The position numbers and the translations under genes are program-made. Source: PUPG01 sp031323845 (GTDB taxonomy: Bacteria > Bacteroidota > Bacteroidia > Bacteroidales > UBA7960). Taken from it: DNA of 64,000 bases. Numbering within the stretch: position 1 is the stretch's first letter; the number at the start of each line of letters is the position of its first letter. The stretch is from positions 10,223 to 74,222 of the forward strand of contig JAVIYP010000006.1 in assembly GCA_031323845.1 (NCBI GenBank), in the 5' to 3' direction. The notes beneath the pieces are model-generated. The model saw only the letters and a list, made by a program, of their open reading frames with translations. It searched no databases and was not told where the DNA came from. Shown one piece after another: positions 18,580-26,777 of this stretch.

Positions 18580-18960
18580 ATGCTAAGACAGTATGAAACC
18601 GTTTTCATTATGACTCCCGTTTTGTCTGATGAACAGATGAAGGAAACGGTAAGTAAGTTTCGGGAATACCTTAAAAACAAAGGTGCCGAGATTGTTTATG
18701 AAGACCATTGGGGCCTGCGCAAAATGGCCTATCCTATCCAGAAAAAATCAACAGGCTTTTATCACCTGATTGAGTTCAAAGCCGAACCTGAGATCATTCG
18801 TGGTTTTGATGTTGAGTTGAAACGCGATGAGCGGGTAATACGTTTTCTGACCATGTCGCTTGACAAGCATGCCATTGCTTACAACGAAAAGAAAAGACGT
18901 GAAAAGGAAGCCTCCGTGGAACAGGAAAAGGAACAGGAAAAACAAGCTGAAAACAATTAA
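18580..18960 (+). CDS. rpsF: 30S ribosomal protein S6
   Basis: Small-subunit protein that pairs with S18 on the platform. The 126-residue chain starts [19 protein letters not shown] and has the conserved [12 protein letters not shown] and [14 protein letters not shown] segments. The C-terminal tail is rich in Lys, Glu and Gln, as is common in Bacteroidota. It is first in a three-gene operon, 11 bp ahead of rpsR; the ssb gene found between them in many other phyla is absent. Confidence 0.97.
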   Translation: MLRQYETVFIMTPVLSDEQMKETVSKFREYLKNKGAEIVYEDHWGLRKMAYPIQKKSTGFYHLIEFKAEPEIIRGFDVELKRDERVIRFLTMSLDKHAIAYNEKKRREKEASVEQEKEQEKQAENN

Positions 18961-18971
18961 GGATTAAAGAT

Positions 18972-19244
18972 ATGGCTACACAACAAAACTCGGAAATCAG
19001 ATATCTGGCGCCCATAGCCGTTGATATCAAAAAGAAAAAATACTGCCGCTTCAGAAGGGCCGGCATCAAATACATTGATTACAAAGACGCAAACTTTCTG
19101 CTGAAGTTCGTAAATGAACAGGGAAAGATCCTTCCCAGAAGGATTACAGGCACATCAGTGAAATACCAGCGCAAGGTGGCACGGGCAATAAAAAGGGCCA
19201 GGCACCTCGCTATCATGCCATATGTTGCGGATCTTTTAAAATAA
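18972..19244 (+). CDS. rpsR: 30S ribosomal protein S18
   Basis: Small-subunit protein, partner of S6. The 90-residue sequence carries the core [20 protein letters not shown] and the basic [21 protein letters not shown] segment, normal for the family. Its stop codon overlaps the Shine-Dalgarno sequence of rplI, which suggests translational coupling. Confidence 0.97.
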   Translation: MATQQNSEIRYLAPIAVDIKKKKYCRFRRAGIKYIDYKDANFLLKFVNEQGKILPRRITGTSVKYQRKVARAIKRARHLAIMPYVADLLK

Positions 19245-19250
19245 GGAGGT
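19243..19250 (+). promoter_or_regulatory. Strong Shine-Dalgarno of rplI overlapping the rpsR stop
   Basis: AAGGAGGT lies 6 bp before the rplI ATG at 19257 and overlaps the rpsR TAA. Most genes in the window lack so strong a site, so this one is unusual for the organism. Confidence 0.7.
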
Positions 19251-19256
19251 AAGAAC

Positions 19257-19706
19257 ATGGAAATTATTCTGAAACAAGACGTCCCGAATCTGGGCTTTAA
19301 AGATGACCTGGTAACCGTTAAAGACGGCTACGCCAACAACTACCTTATTCCAAAAGGTCTGGCAATAATGGCACTGCCTGCGGAGAAGAAAAAACTTGCC
19401 GAGACCATCAGGCAGCGTGCCTTCAAAGAGGAAAAAATCCGCAAAGAAGCGGAAAAGCTTGCTGAAAAGCTGCAGGATATAGAAGTAAAGATTGGTGCCA
19501 AAGTGGGTACCTCCGGTAAAATTTTCGGCTCTGTGAATGCCCTGCAGATCGCTGAAGCCATTAAAAACCAGTTTGATCTTGATATTGACCGCAAAAAAAT
19601 CGTGATTGACGGGGATTCCATCAAGGAACTGGGCGCTTACACCGCCAAAATCAACCTGCACAAGGAGGTTCGCGTGGACCTTACATTTGAAGTGGTTGGC
19701 GAATAA
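19257..19706 (+). CDS. rplI: 50S ribosomal protein L9
   Basis: Large-subunit protein of the L1 stalk base. The 149-residue sequence begins with the diagnostic MEIILKQDVPNLGFKDDLV, then GYANNYLIPKGLA, a long charged connecting helix (about 45-75) and the C-terminal RNA-binding domain with VGTSGKIFGSV. It is third in the operon and followed by a strong terminator; dnaB, often next in other phyla, is not here. Confidence 0.97.
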   Translation: MEIILKQDVPNLGFKDDLVTVKDGYANNYLIPKGLAIMALPAEKKKLAETIRQRAFKEEKIRKEAEKLAEKLQDIEVKIGAKVGTSGKIFGSVNALQIAEAIKNQFDLDIDRKKIVIDGDSIKELGAYTAKINLHKEVRVDLTFEVVGE

Positions 19707-19726
19707 GAAGCATATATGCCTGAAGA

Positions 19727-19760
19727 AAGCCTGTTTCTTTTACGGAACAGGCTTTTTTTC
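19727..19760 (+). terminator. Terminator of rpsF-rpsR-rplI
   Basis: A 9-bp stem (AAGCCTGTT at 19727-19735 paired with AACAGGCTT at 19746-19754) is followed by a T run, 21 bp after the rplI stop. Confidence 0.85.
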
Positions 19761-19825
19761 GCCTCATACCCTGCTAAACCGTCTAACGAGGCCGGAGGGT
19801 CACTTTTTAAAAGGAAAAGACCTTA

Positions 19826-19853
19826 TTGTTATCGGGTGATTTGAGTAATTTTG
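19826..19853 (+). promoter_or_regulatory. Promoter giving a (nearly) leaderless mRNA
   Basis: TTG at 19826-19828, 17-bp spacer, TAATTTTG at 19846-19853. The ATG of the downstream methyltransferase begins at 19862, only 8 bp after the -7 box, so transcription should start at or a few bases before the start codon. Confidence 0.6.
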
Positions 19854-19861
19854 CAGATACG

Positions 19862-20638
19862 ATGATCAGCACAGGTAAAATAAAGCACTTACAGTCCTTG
19901 AGGCAAAAGAAGTTTCGTGACCTTCACGGTGTCTTTCTTGCAGAGGGCGAAAAAATTGCAGGAGAGCTGATTGAGTCCGACTGGCCAGTAGAGGCGGTGT
20001 ACGCTTTGCCTGATTGGATTGAACAACAGGGCGGTCGCATTCCTGATCATATAGCGTGTCATGCGGTAAACCGGAAAGAGCTGGAGCGCATCAGCGGACA
20101 GAAAACACCCAACCGTGTCCTGGCGGTTTTGCGCAAGCCAGGTGAGCCGTTTTCTTTTGACATCTTTTCTGAAGACCTGGTATTGATGCTTGACAGGATA
20201 CAGGATCCCGGCAACCTGGGCACTATCATACGGACGGCTGACTGGTTTGGCATCAGGCATCTTGTATGTTCTCCCGACACCGCGGATGTGTTCAACCCAA
20301 AAGTGATCCAGGCCAGCATGGGCTCCTTTCTGAGGGTTAAGGTATATTATCAAACACTAACCGATGTGCTGACAAAACTTTCCGGTCGCATTCCGGTTTA
20401 CGGCACCTTCCGTGAGGGGAGAAACCTTTACGAAGAAGCCGTCACCATTCCATCTGTGGTGATTATCGGGAACGAATCACAGGGCATCCGTCCGGAGCTG
20501 GCTGCTTTTGCAGACCATCCTGTCAGTATCCCTTCCGGGGGAAGCGGGACTGGAGGAGGCAGAGCGGAATCGCTGAATGCAGCCGTGGCTGCCGGAATCA
20601 TAATGGCGTACAGCCGAAATACCAATTTCAGAAAGTAA
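19862..20638 (+). CDS. TrmH/SpoU-family RNA 2'-O-methyltransferase
   Basis: A 258-residue SPOUT enzyme that methylates ribose 2'-OH of rRNA or tRNA with S-adenosylmethionine. An N-terminal substrate-binding domain (about 1-95, LHGVFLAEGEKIAGELI) precedes the SPOUT domain with the three knot motifs: LDRIQDPGNLGTIIRTADWF (about 107-126), VVIIGNESQGI (about 199-209) and SLNAAVAAGIIMAY near the C-terminus. The ATG at 19862 is chosen because the upstream ATG at 19826 would lie within the promoter. The target nucleotide is not evident. Confidence 0.9.
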   Translation: MISTGKIKHLQSLRQKKFRDLHGVFLAEGEKIAGELIESDWPVEAVYALPDWIEQQGGRIPDHIACHAVNRKELERISGQKTPNRVLAVLRKPGEPFSFDIFSEDLVLMLDRIQDPGNLGTIIRTADWFGIRHLVCSPDTADVFNPKVIQASMGSFLRVKVYYQTLTDVLTKLSGRIPVYGTFREGRNLYEEAVTIPSVVIIGNESQGIRPELAAFADHPVSIPSGGSGTGGGRAESLNAAVAAGIIMAYSRNTNFRK

Positions 20639-20699
20639 GGTTATTCCATTAAACATTAGGCACACAGCGTTGTTATTCTTTTAAAAAAAGACAGTTGCC

Positions 20700-20897
20700 A
20701 TGGAAGTTATCATTCTTGCCGTTATATTGCTCGCTTTGGCCATCGGAGGCATTGCCATAAAGATGTTTCTGAAGCCGGGTGAGACCTTTACCAAGTCGTG
20801 CAGCAGCACTTATGACCCTGATACTGGGAAGCCGCGGCCCTGTGCCTGTGCGTCGGGCATTCCGGAGGATTGCGAAAACACCGAGAAGAACTCATAA
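20700..20897 (+). CDS. Small cysteine-containing membrane protein
   Basis: A 65-residue protein with one N-terminal membrane helix (VIILAVILLALAIGGIAIKMF) and a short tail with four cysteines in CSSTYDP, PCACAS and DCEN. Similar short proteins occur in many Bacteroidota, often annotated only as membrane or secreted; I know no function. The cysteines could bind a metal or form disulfides. Its last 88 bp overlap, on the opposite strand, the end of the MlaF-like gene. Confidence 0.6.
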   Translation: MEVIILAVILLALAIGGIAIKMFLKPGETFTKSCSSTYDPDTGKPRPCACASGIPEDCENTEKNS

Positions 20898-21610
20898 ACA
20901 GCCGGGACCTTGCTCTTCAGAGCTTCCTGCGGTGATCCCTGAAAGGCGACTTTTCCCTGATCCAGAAATACGATTCTGTTGGCCACCCTCATAATGCTGG
21001 TTACTTCATGGGTGACCATTACGATCGACATGCCTAATTTGTTTTTAAGGTTCAGGATGAGGTTGTCGAGTGATTCGAGTGATATGGGATCAAGCCCTGC
21101 TCCGGGCTCATCGCAGAACAACAGGGGCGGGTCCATGGCGATGGATCGGGCCAGGGCGGCACGTTTCAGCATACCTCCGCTGAGCTGGGAAGGATACAAA
21201 TGATAGGCGTGAGACAGGTTTACCAGGCCGAGTTTCATCATCACGATTTCACAGATAAGATCTTCGGGCAGTTTGGTATGCTGGGCCAGGGGCAGCGCAA
21301 CGTTTTCCGCAACGGTGAGGGAGTTCAGCAGCGCACCGCTCTGGTAAAAAACACCCATTTGCAGGTATAGGTCACGCAGCTCGACCTCACGCAGTTTGGC
21401 AATATCTTTTCCAAGCACTCTGACCGTGCCTCCGGCAATGGGATACAGGCCAAGCAGATGCTTGAGCACGGTGGTTTTTCCGGAACCGCTGCCACCCAGG
21501 ATAACCGTGACCTCTCCTTTGTATGCCGAGAAGGAAACCGACGACAAGATCTCTCTTCCATCGAAAGATGCATATAAATCGCTGACTTCTATAATTTTTT
21601 CCTTTTGCAT
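20810..21610 (-). CDS. MlaF-like ABC transporter ATP-binding protein
   Basis: The ATPase of an MCE-type phospholipid transporter that works between inner and outer membranes. The 266-residue chain has Walker A (GGSGSGKTT, about 36-44), the signature motif LSGGMLKRAALARSIA (about 143-158) and Walker B followed by the catalytic Glu (LLFCDEPGAGLDP). It is last in the operon mlaD - lipoprotein - mlaE - mlaF, 5 bp after mlaE. The C-terminal 30 or so residues are coded opposite the small Cys protein gene. Confidence 0.9.
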   Translation of the reverse strand: MQKEKIIEVSDLYASFDGREILSSVSFSAYKGEVTVILGGSGSGKTTVLKHLLGLYPIAGGTVRVLGKDIAKLREVELRDLYLQMGVFYQSGALLNSLTVAENVALPLAQHTKLPEDLICEIVMMKLGLVNLSHAYHLYPSQLSGGMLKRAALARSIAMDPPLLFCDEPGAGLDPISLESLDNLILNLKNKLGMSIVMVTHEVTSIMRVANRIVFLDQGKVAFQGSPQEALKSKVPAVYEFFSVFSQSSGMPDAQAQGRGFPVSGS

Positions 21611-21615
21611 AACGA

Positions 21616-22758
21616 TCAGGTATAGAACATAACGCCCAGGATGCTGTCGGCCAGGATCACCAGGGTAATAGCGACTACCACGGCAATGGTGGTAGCACGG
21701 CCCACGCCTTCGGCTCCCCTGTCGACCCGGAAACCGTAGAAACTGCCTGTAAGAACAATAATGGCGGCATAAACCTGGCTTTTGACCAGGGCGGTATATA
21801 AATCTTTGGTTAACATAATGCTTGCCATGCGGTTGGTGAAAATTTCAGGACCGATGTCAAGGTACCACCATGCTGCCAGGGCGCCTCCGGTGATGCCGGA
21901 AATGTTGGCCAGGACAATCAAAAACGGCATGGTCAGCATACAGGCGTAAAGTTTTGGAACAACAACAAAACGGTTAGGATTCAGTGCCATGGTTTTCAGG
22001 GCATCGAGCTCCGCCGTAACCTTCATGGTCCCAATTTCTGCGGCAATGGCAGAAGCGCTTCTTCCAGCCACAAGTATTGCGGTGATCAGCGGACCCATCT
22101 GGGCCATGATGGAATAGACCACCAGATCAACAATAAAGATATTGGCGCCAAAGCTTCTCAGCTGACCTGAAGCCTGTAAGGCAAGCACATAACCAATCAC
22201 AAAAGAGAGGAATACTACAATAAGCGCTGCATTCACACCGATCAGCACCGCCTGGTTCACGAATTCGCCCTTGCGCCGCGCACGGGGCCTGAACAGGTCG
22301 TGGAAAGCCCAGTAAAACACATTGGACATCAGCAAGAGAAAACCAAACACATAAGACGAAAAAAATTCGTAAACGCCTTGTCCCACACGCTCAAAAAAAG
22401 ATGTTTTTGGCGGCAGTGAAATTTTTTCATGCGTTTCGGGATAAAACAATTTGATTTTGCTGTTCACCAGCTCCGAGCCCCCGGTGAAGTCAACCTGTGT
22501 GTTTTGTTCTGCCAGCTTTTTCTTCACATAAAATAACGACATGACACCAGCACTGTCGATGTTGTCAAGGTCCGAAATATCTAAAATCACGGTTTTCAGC
22601 TTCATGGGTTTCACCAGCTTCAGCATTTTTGTTGCAAAGCCGGCGGCTTCTTCAACCGTCAGGGATTTATACAGAAAGAAGGTGTTGCCCACCATACGGT
22701 ATTCGATACCGTTGTTATTGATTACATGTAGCTGGGTTTCGGTTTTTGAGGCTGGCAT
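21616..22758 (-). CDS. MlaE-like permease with N-terminal STAS domain
   Basis: A 380-residue protein. Residues about 1-115 form a STAS-type domain (TVILDISDLDNIDSAGVMSLF), equivalent to free-standing MlaB. From about 130 on is an MlaE permease with about five helices, including the family's conserved GRSASAIAAEIGTMKV and ELDALKTMALNP. The permease forms the membrane core of the lipid transporter and the STAS domain would contact the ATPase. It lies between the auxiliary lipoprotein (64 bp) and mlaF (5 bp). The fusion explains why no separate mlaB gene is seen. Confidence 0.9.
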   Translation of the reverse strand: MPASKTETQLHVINNNGIEYRMVGNTFFLYKSLTVEEAAGFATKMLKLVKPMKLKTVILDISDLDNIDSAGVMSLFYVKKKLAEQNTQVDFTGGSELVNSKIKLFYPETHEKISLPPKTSFFERVGQGVYEFFSSYVFGFLLLMSNVFYWAFHDLFRPRARRKGEFVNQAVLIGVNAALIVVFLSFVIGYVLALQASGQLRSFGANIFIVDLVVYSIMAQMGPLITAILVAGRSASAIAAEIGTMKVTAELDALKTMALNPNRFVVVPKLYACMLTMPFLIVLANISGITGGALAAWWYLDIGPEIFTNRMASIMLTKDLYTALVKSQVYAAIIVLTGSFYGFRVDRGAEGVGRATTIAVVVAITLVILADSILGVMFYT

Positions 22759-22822
22759 GATGCTGGTAATTGATTAATGCTGACAGCAATGTGGTGACGC
22801 ACCCCGAAGGGGCAATGTAGTT

Positions 22823-23425
22823 TTACTGACCCTCCATCAGCTGCATTGTCATCGTTTTAAGTTCTTCAGCAAACAGTCGGCTGATGGTGGAGGCGAAATC
22901 ATTGAGGTTGTTTCCGGGAAGCACTTCGGCATGGTCAGCCAGGTGCTGATACAGGATATGGTCACCTTTGGCGTCTTGCAACAGCAGCTCTGCCACAAAG
23001 CGTGCTTCCAGGGTTTTTCCTCTATCGACAACTTCCAGGCGCGATACATCCACCTTTAGCATATAGTCGGCCCCTTCAGCCAAACGGCCTGTGCTGACAT
23101 GCTCAAAAACACCGTGAGTTTTGAGAAAGCGGGCAGCTATATCCCTTAAAGCGTTTTCCGGGCGTTGAGCCCACTCATTAAAGCTGAAATACCGGATGCT
23201 GTGAGACTCCTCCCTCAGTGCAATCTGGTGTGAAGCGTAGGGTGGCGCCACCTTTACCTGCATGATTCCACAAGTGCCGGGCAGTGTCGTCAGGGTGACG
23301 GGCAAGGTCTGGGCGTATTCTTCGGGCAGTTCAAGAAGGTAAAAATGCTGCTGCACGCTTTTCCCGCTCCGGCATGCAGTAAAAAGCACGGCAAGCATGA
23401 CGGAAAACAAAAGTAGTTTTTTCAT
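22823..23425 (-). CDS. ABC-type transport auxiliary lipoprotein
   Basis: With the start at 23425 the protein has 200 residues and begins MKKLLLFSVMLAVLFTACRS, a lipoprotein signal with the lipobox LFTAC. The mature part resembles the PqiC-like auxiliary lipoprotein family (FYLLELPEEYAQ near the N-terminus and FASTISRLFAEELKTM near the C-terminus), which pairs with MCE transporters at the outer membrane. It lies between mlaD (28 bp or more) and mlaE, which supports that role. Confidence 0.75.
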   Translation of the reverse strand: MKKLLLFSVMLAVLFTACRSGKSVQQHFYLLELPEEYAQTLPVTLTTLPGTCGIMQVKVAPPYASHQIALREESHSIRYFSFNEWAQRPENALRDIAARFLKTHGVFEHVSTGRLAEGADYMLKVDVSRLEVVDRGKTLEARFVAELLLQDAKGDHILYQHLADHAEVLPGNNLNDFASTISRLFAEELKTMTMQLMEGQ

Positions 23426-23471
23426 AATAATGAGATTAAACATTCAATGACTAAGGTTCCGGTGTAACCGC

Positions 23472-24476
23472 TTAGCGGTTGTCGAGAATTTGATCGGGCG
23501 TATTATCCGGGCGGGGTCTTCTCACCAGCACCGACGGATTGCTGCTGATTTTTCTTGAAGCCTCATTCAGGTTGATCAATGTTTCCTGCAGCAGTATAAG
23601 ACTGGTGGTTAAGCCTTCTGCGCCCCTGTCAACATCCTCCCCCACTTTTAACAGCAGCGCTTGTGTTTCGCTCGTGGCCGCTGCCAGACTTTCAATTAAT
23701 TCGTTCAGATTCGTTTCCTTGAGCGTGACGGAGATCTCTCTGAAATTGCCCAGCACTTCACTCAGGGTATCTCCCTGCATGATTTCATTAAAACGGTTGA
23801 CGGCAAAAAAGAGTTCCGTTGATGTCATGTCAAGTTCCTTGCTTATTTTGTTTACCGTGGACAGGGTTTGCCTCACATCCTGGCGGTTTTCATTGATCAG
23901 CTCATCTATTCCTGCCAGTGAGCGTTGGGCATGATCTGCAAAAGCGGTTATTCTTTCAGCTGTTTCGCGAAACACCTCCATATTGGAGGGTTCTGTAAAG
24001 ACCTGAAGGTTGTTCAGCACCTGTTCGGCCCTGAAAGCGATCACTTCGGCTCTGCCGGTGATATCTTCGGCCAGCGAAGAACCCTGCCGGATATAGCCTC
24101 CAGGCTGCAGGAAGTCTGCCTCCTGGGTGCCCCCTCTGATCTCTATGGTCTTTAATCCCGTGATGCCCATAGCCACGATATCCGCAACGGCATCCGTTTT
24201 TACGGGAGTGTTTTCCTGTAAGGCCAGCTTAACAATGATGGTGTTTACATCATCGGGGGCTATGCCAATTTCTGCAATGGAACCTACATTGATACCAAGA
24301 AACTTAACCGGGCTGCCCACTTCAAGGCCACTGACGGAAACATCCCTGTATGCAACATAATAATGGTCTTTGGTTTCAAACAAGGCTTCCGCGGCAAAAT
24401 ACAGAAGGAGCAGCAAGAGCAGCACGCCGCTCACGGTAAGGAAAATCCCCAGGCGTAATTTTTGTGCTTTTTTCAT
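23472..24476 (-). CDS. MlaD-like MCE-domain protein
   Basis: A 334-residue periplasmic lipid-binding protein anchored by one N-terminal helix (LGIFLTVSGVLLLLLLLYF, about 8-26). The MCE domain spans roughly 36-115 (YYVAYRDVSVSGLEVGSPVKF and VKFLGINVGSI). A long helical tail follows (about 150-315), as in MCE proteins that form a hexameric channel. It is the first gene of the minus-strand mla-like operon and has a promoter at 24599-24630. Confidence 0.9.
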   Translation of the reverse strand: MKKAQKLRLGIFLTVSGVLLLLLLLYFAAEALFETKDHYYVAYRDVSVSGLEVGSPVKFLGINVGSIAEIGIAPDDVNTIIVKLALQENTPVKTDAVADIVAMGITGLKTIEIRGGTQEADFLQPGGYIRQGSSLAEDITGRAEVIAFRAEQVLNNLQVFTEPSNMEVFRETAERITAFADHAQRSLAGIDELINENRQDVRQTLSTVNKISKELDMTSTELFFAVNRFNEIMQGDTLSEVLGNFREISVTLKETNLNELIESLAAATSETQALLLKVGEDVDRGAEGLTTSLILLQETLINLNEASRKISSNPSVLVRRPRPDNTPDQILDNR

Positions 24477-24598
24477 CGGTGGATGAGTATTTAAGGGTCA
24501 AACTAAGTCATTCATCAAAATAATTCCGCACGAAAAGCCCAGGCATAGAGTTATTATATGGGTTGCCGTTTTGGTGCGAAATAATCAAAACGTTCAGG

Positions 24599-24630
24599 TA
24601 AAGATACATTTATTTCGCGGTATTGTCAAA
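24599..24630 (-). promoter_or_regulatory. Promoter of the mla-like operon
   Basis: Minus strand: TTG (24630-24628), a spacer of about 21 bp and TATCTTTA (24606-24599), one base off the -7 consensus. The leader is about 120 nt. Confidence 0.45.
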
Positions 24631-24682
24631 TTGTTTAATGAAGAGGGGGACCACAAACGGCTGGTGCCGGTAAACTGCAAAC

Positions 24683-25690
24683 CTAAAGGTCGTCGCGCGT
24701 CAGCAGATGCAGGCCACTGCTGGCATAATATCCGAAGGTGTCATTTTCGGCATAGATCAGATAGGCTTCAAGGTCCTCTCTGTCCTCGACAAACCGGATA
24801 GCTGCATCCAGGCCCATCACCATCAGGGCTGTTGCATAAGCATCGGCCGACATGCCGTCAGGGGCAAACACCGAGGCGCTCATCAGGTGGTGTTGTACCG
24901 GATATCCGGTTTTGGGGTTTATGGTATGTGAATACTTTTGCCCGTCTATTTCATGATAGCGCCTGTAGTCGCCTGAGGTAGCCAGCCCCGTGTCTTTAAT
25001 TTCCACAAAATACTCCCATTGTTGCTCTGCTGTGGCATCAGCAGCAGGGACTTCCAGCCCGATACGCCATGGAGTGCCATCCGGCTTGACTCCCCTGGCT
25101 ACCAGGTCGCCACCAATCTCCACAAGGTACACCTCCACACCTTTCGCTTCAAGAAACATACCCACCACATCAGCGGCATAACCTTTGGCAATGGCATTGA
25201 AGTCGAGCTGAACACGCTCATCATCCTTTACAACACGGCCCTCTTCAAGACGGACCATGTCATAGTCCACAAATGACAGCAGGCTGTCAATCAGTTCAGG
25301 GGTTATCTCTTCGCGTTTGCTGAATCCAAAGCCCCAGGCATTGACCAGCGGAAAAACCGTAGCGTCAAAGGCTCCGTTGGTTTCAACGGAGATCTCCCGG
25401 GCTCGTTCGAACACCACACGGAAATAGTCATCCACACGATCCGTTTCATTTCTGTTGATCCTTGACAGCAGTGACTCTTTGTCGTAAAATGACAAGGAGC
25501 TGTTAAAATCGCGGAACAGGCTGTCAATGGAGGCCTGGAACACCCGTCCTTCATCATCATAATAAATAATGGAGTAATAGGTGCCAAACACAATACCATT
25601 TATTGAAATCATTTGCGGGCCTCTGTCCGTTAACTTGCAGGAAGCCAAAAACAGCAGCATGGCAACTACCGGGTATACAATCTTTTTCAT
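24683..25690 (-). CDS. apbE: FAD:protein FMN transferase (ApbE)
   Basis: Transfers FMN from FAD onto a threonine of target proteins, notably NqrB and NqrC, both encoded a few kilobases away. With the start at 25690 (MKKIVYPVVAMLLFLASCK) it is a 336-residue lipoprotein with lipobox LASC. Family features include GIVFGTYYSIIYY near 36, the DFNAIAKGYAADVVG segment near 172-186, VEIGGDLVARG near 200, and a region near 278 (SADAYATALMVMG) that holds the Mg2+ site. The same-strand cation-efflux gene separates it from the nqr operon. Confidence 0.93.
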   Translation of the reverse strand: MKKIVYPVVAMLLFLASCKLTDRGPQMISINGIVFGTYYSIIYYDDEGRVFQASIDSLFRDFNSSLSFYDKESLLSRINRNETDRVDDYFRVVFERAREISVETNGAFDATVFPLVNAWGFGFSKREEITPELIDSLLSFVDYDMVRLEEGRVVKDDERVQLDFNAIAKGYAADVVGMFLEAKGVEVYLVEIGGDLVARGVKPDGTPWRIGLEVPAADATAEQQWEYFVEIKDTGLATSGDYRRYHEIDGQKYSHTINPKTGYPVQHHLMSASVFAPDGMSADAYATALMVMGLDAAIRFVEDREDLEAYLIYAENDTFGYYASSGLHLLTRDDL

Positions 25691-25823
25691 CATTGTGCAT
25701 TTAGGTTTACAAAAGGGTGTGTCAGCAGTTCCGATCAGCCCCATTAACAACGAAGCCTTTGCGGAAAAATCCGCATCACCGGCCTGGTTTGACATTTAGT
25801 GCGGGGAGTCATAAGCTGATGAT

Positions 25824-26735
25824 TTAACCGGGCTTCTGCACATTTTGTGCCAGGGGTTCGGTATGTACCGATATATGGGTTTCCTCTCCGTATTTTTCAC
25901 GAAGGCGTTTTTCCAGACATACTGTTATTTCGTGCGCATCCCTGATGTTTAAATGATCTTTCACATAAATATGCAGATCGATGGCAATATTGCTGCCTAT
26001 TTTTCGTGTTTTCAGGTCGTGCGGTGCGTAAACACCTTCTACATTTGCTGCGACTTCCAGTATTTCTTTTTCTTTTTTCCGGGGCAATGAGGTTTCTATA
26101 AGTTCCAGCAGCGCCTCTCTGATGATCTTTACAGCCACTTTAAAGATAAAGAAGCTTACGATAATGGCTGCCAGCGGGTCGAGTATTACCCATTGACTGC
26201 CAAAAAATATTGCCCCCCCAATACCCACCAGGGTACCGATGGAGGAATAGACATCGCTGCGGTGATGCCAGGCATTGGCAATCAGCACCGTACTTTCTGT
26301 ACGCTTCCCCCATTTTAAAGTATACCTGAATAATAGTTCTTTAATAACCACAGAAAACAAGGCGGCATAAAAAGCGATCATGCCGGGTTTTTGCAGCGGG
26401 CCTTCATTGAAATGCCCGATTATTTTAACGGTGCCGGAATACAGAATTCCGACACCAATGGCGAACAGCACTCCTCCTACGAAAGCTGCTGCCAGTGTTT
26501 CCACTTTTCCATGTCCGTACTTATGGTTGCCGTCGCTGGGGCGGGATGCATATTTTAAGCTGCCGGCAATAACGAGGTCAGTTATGATGTCTGATACTGA
26601 ATGTATGGCGTCGGCGACCATGGCGGCGCTACGGCCCAGCAGACCTGCCAGTAGCTTGAATAAGGTCAGCGCCAGGTTGGCAAAGAAACCTGTCCATATT
26701 ACCTTACCTGCCTGATTGAAGCGTTGCTTGTTCAT
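25824..26735 (-). CDS. Cation diffusion facilitator (FieF/YiiP-like)
   Basis: Exports divalent metals such as Zn2+, Fe2+, Mn2+ or Cd2+ in exchange for protons. The 303-residue protein has six helices and the typical metal-site helices: ADAIHSVSDIITD (about 42-54, with two Asp of the transport site) and HHRSDVYSSIG (about 157-167). A cytoplasmic C-terminal domain with IDLHIYVKDH and THISVHTEP follows. The ATG at 26735 (MNKQRFNQ) fits the family better than 26750. A terminator separates it from nqrF, so it is probably not part of the nqr transcript. Confidence 0.92.
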   Translation of the reverse strand: MNKQRFNQAGKVIWTGFFANLALTLFKLLAGLLGRSAAMVADAIHSVSDIITDLVIAGSLKYASRPSDGNHKYGHGKVETLAAAFVGGVLFAIGVGILYSGTVKIIGHFNEGPLQKPGMIAFYAALFSVVIKELLFRYTLKWGKRTESTVLIANAWHHRSDVYSSIGTLVGIGGAIFFGSQWVILDPLAAIIVSFFIFKVAVKIIREALLELIETSLPRKKEKEILEVAANVEGVYAPHDLKTRKIGSNIAIDLHIYVKDHLNIRDAHEITVCLEKRLREKYGEETHISVHTEPLAQNVQKPG

Positions 26736-26738
26736 CAC

Positions 26739-26772
26739 CAAAAAAAGCAAACAGCCCCGTATAACAGGGCTG
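26739..26772 (-). terminator. Terminator after nqrF
   Basis: Minus strand: stem CAGCCC/GGGCTG (26772-26767 with 26757-26752), then TTTGC and a T run ending near 26740. It lies 6 bp after the nqrF stop and overlaps the space before the cation-efflux gene start. Confidence 0.75.
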
Positions 26773-26777
26773 CAGGT

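Noticed and set aside
19761..19825. dnaB fragment after rplI
   Set aside because: The region holds only the tail of the terminator and the next promoter; no coding match.
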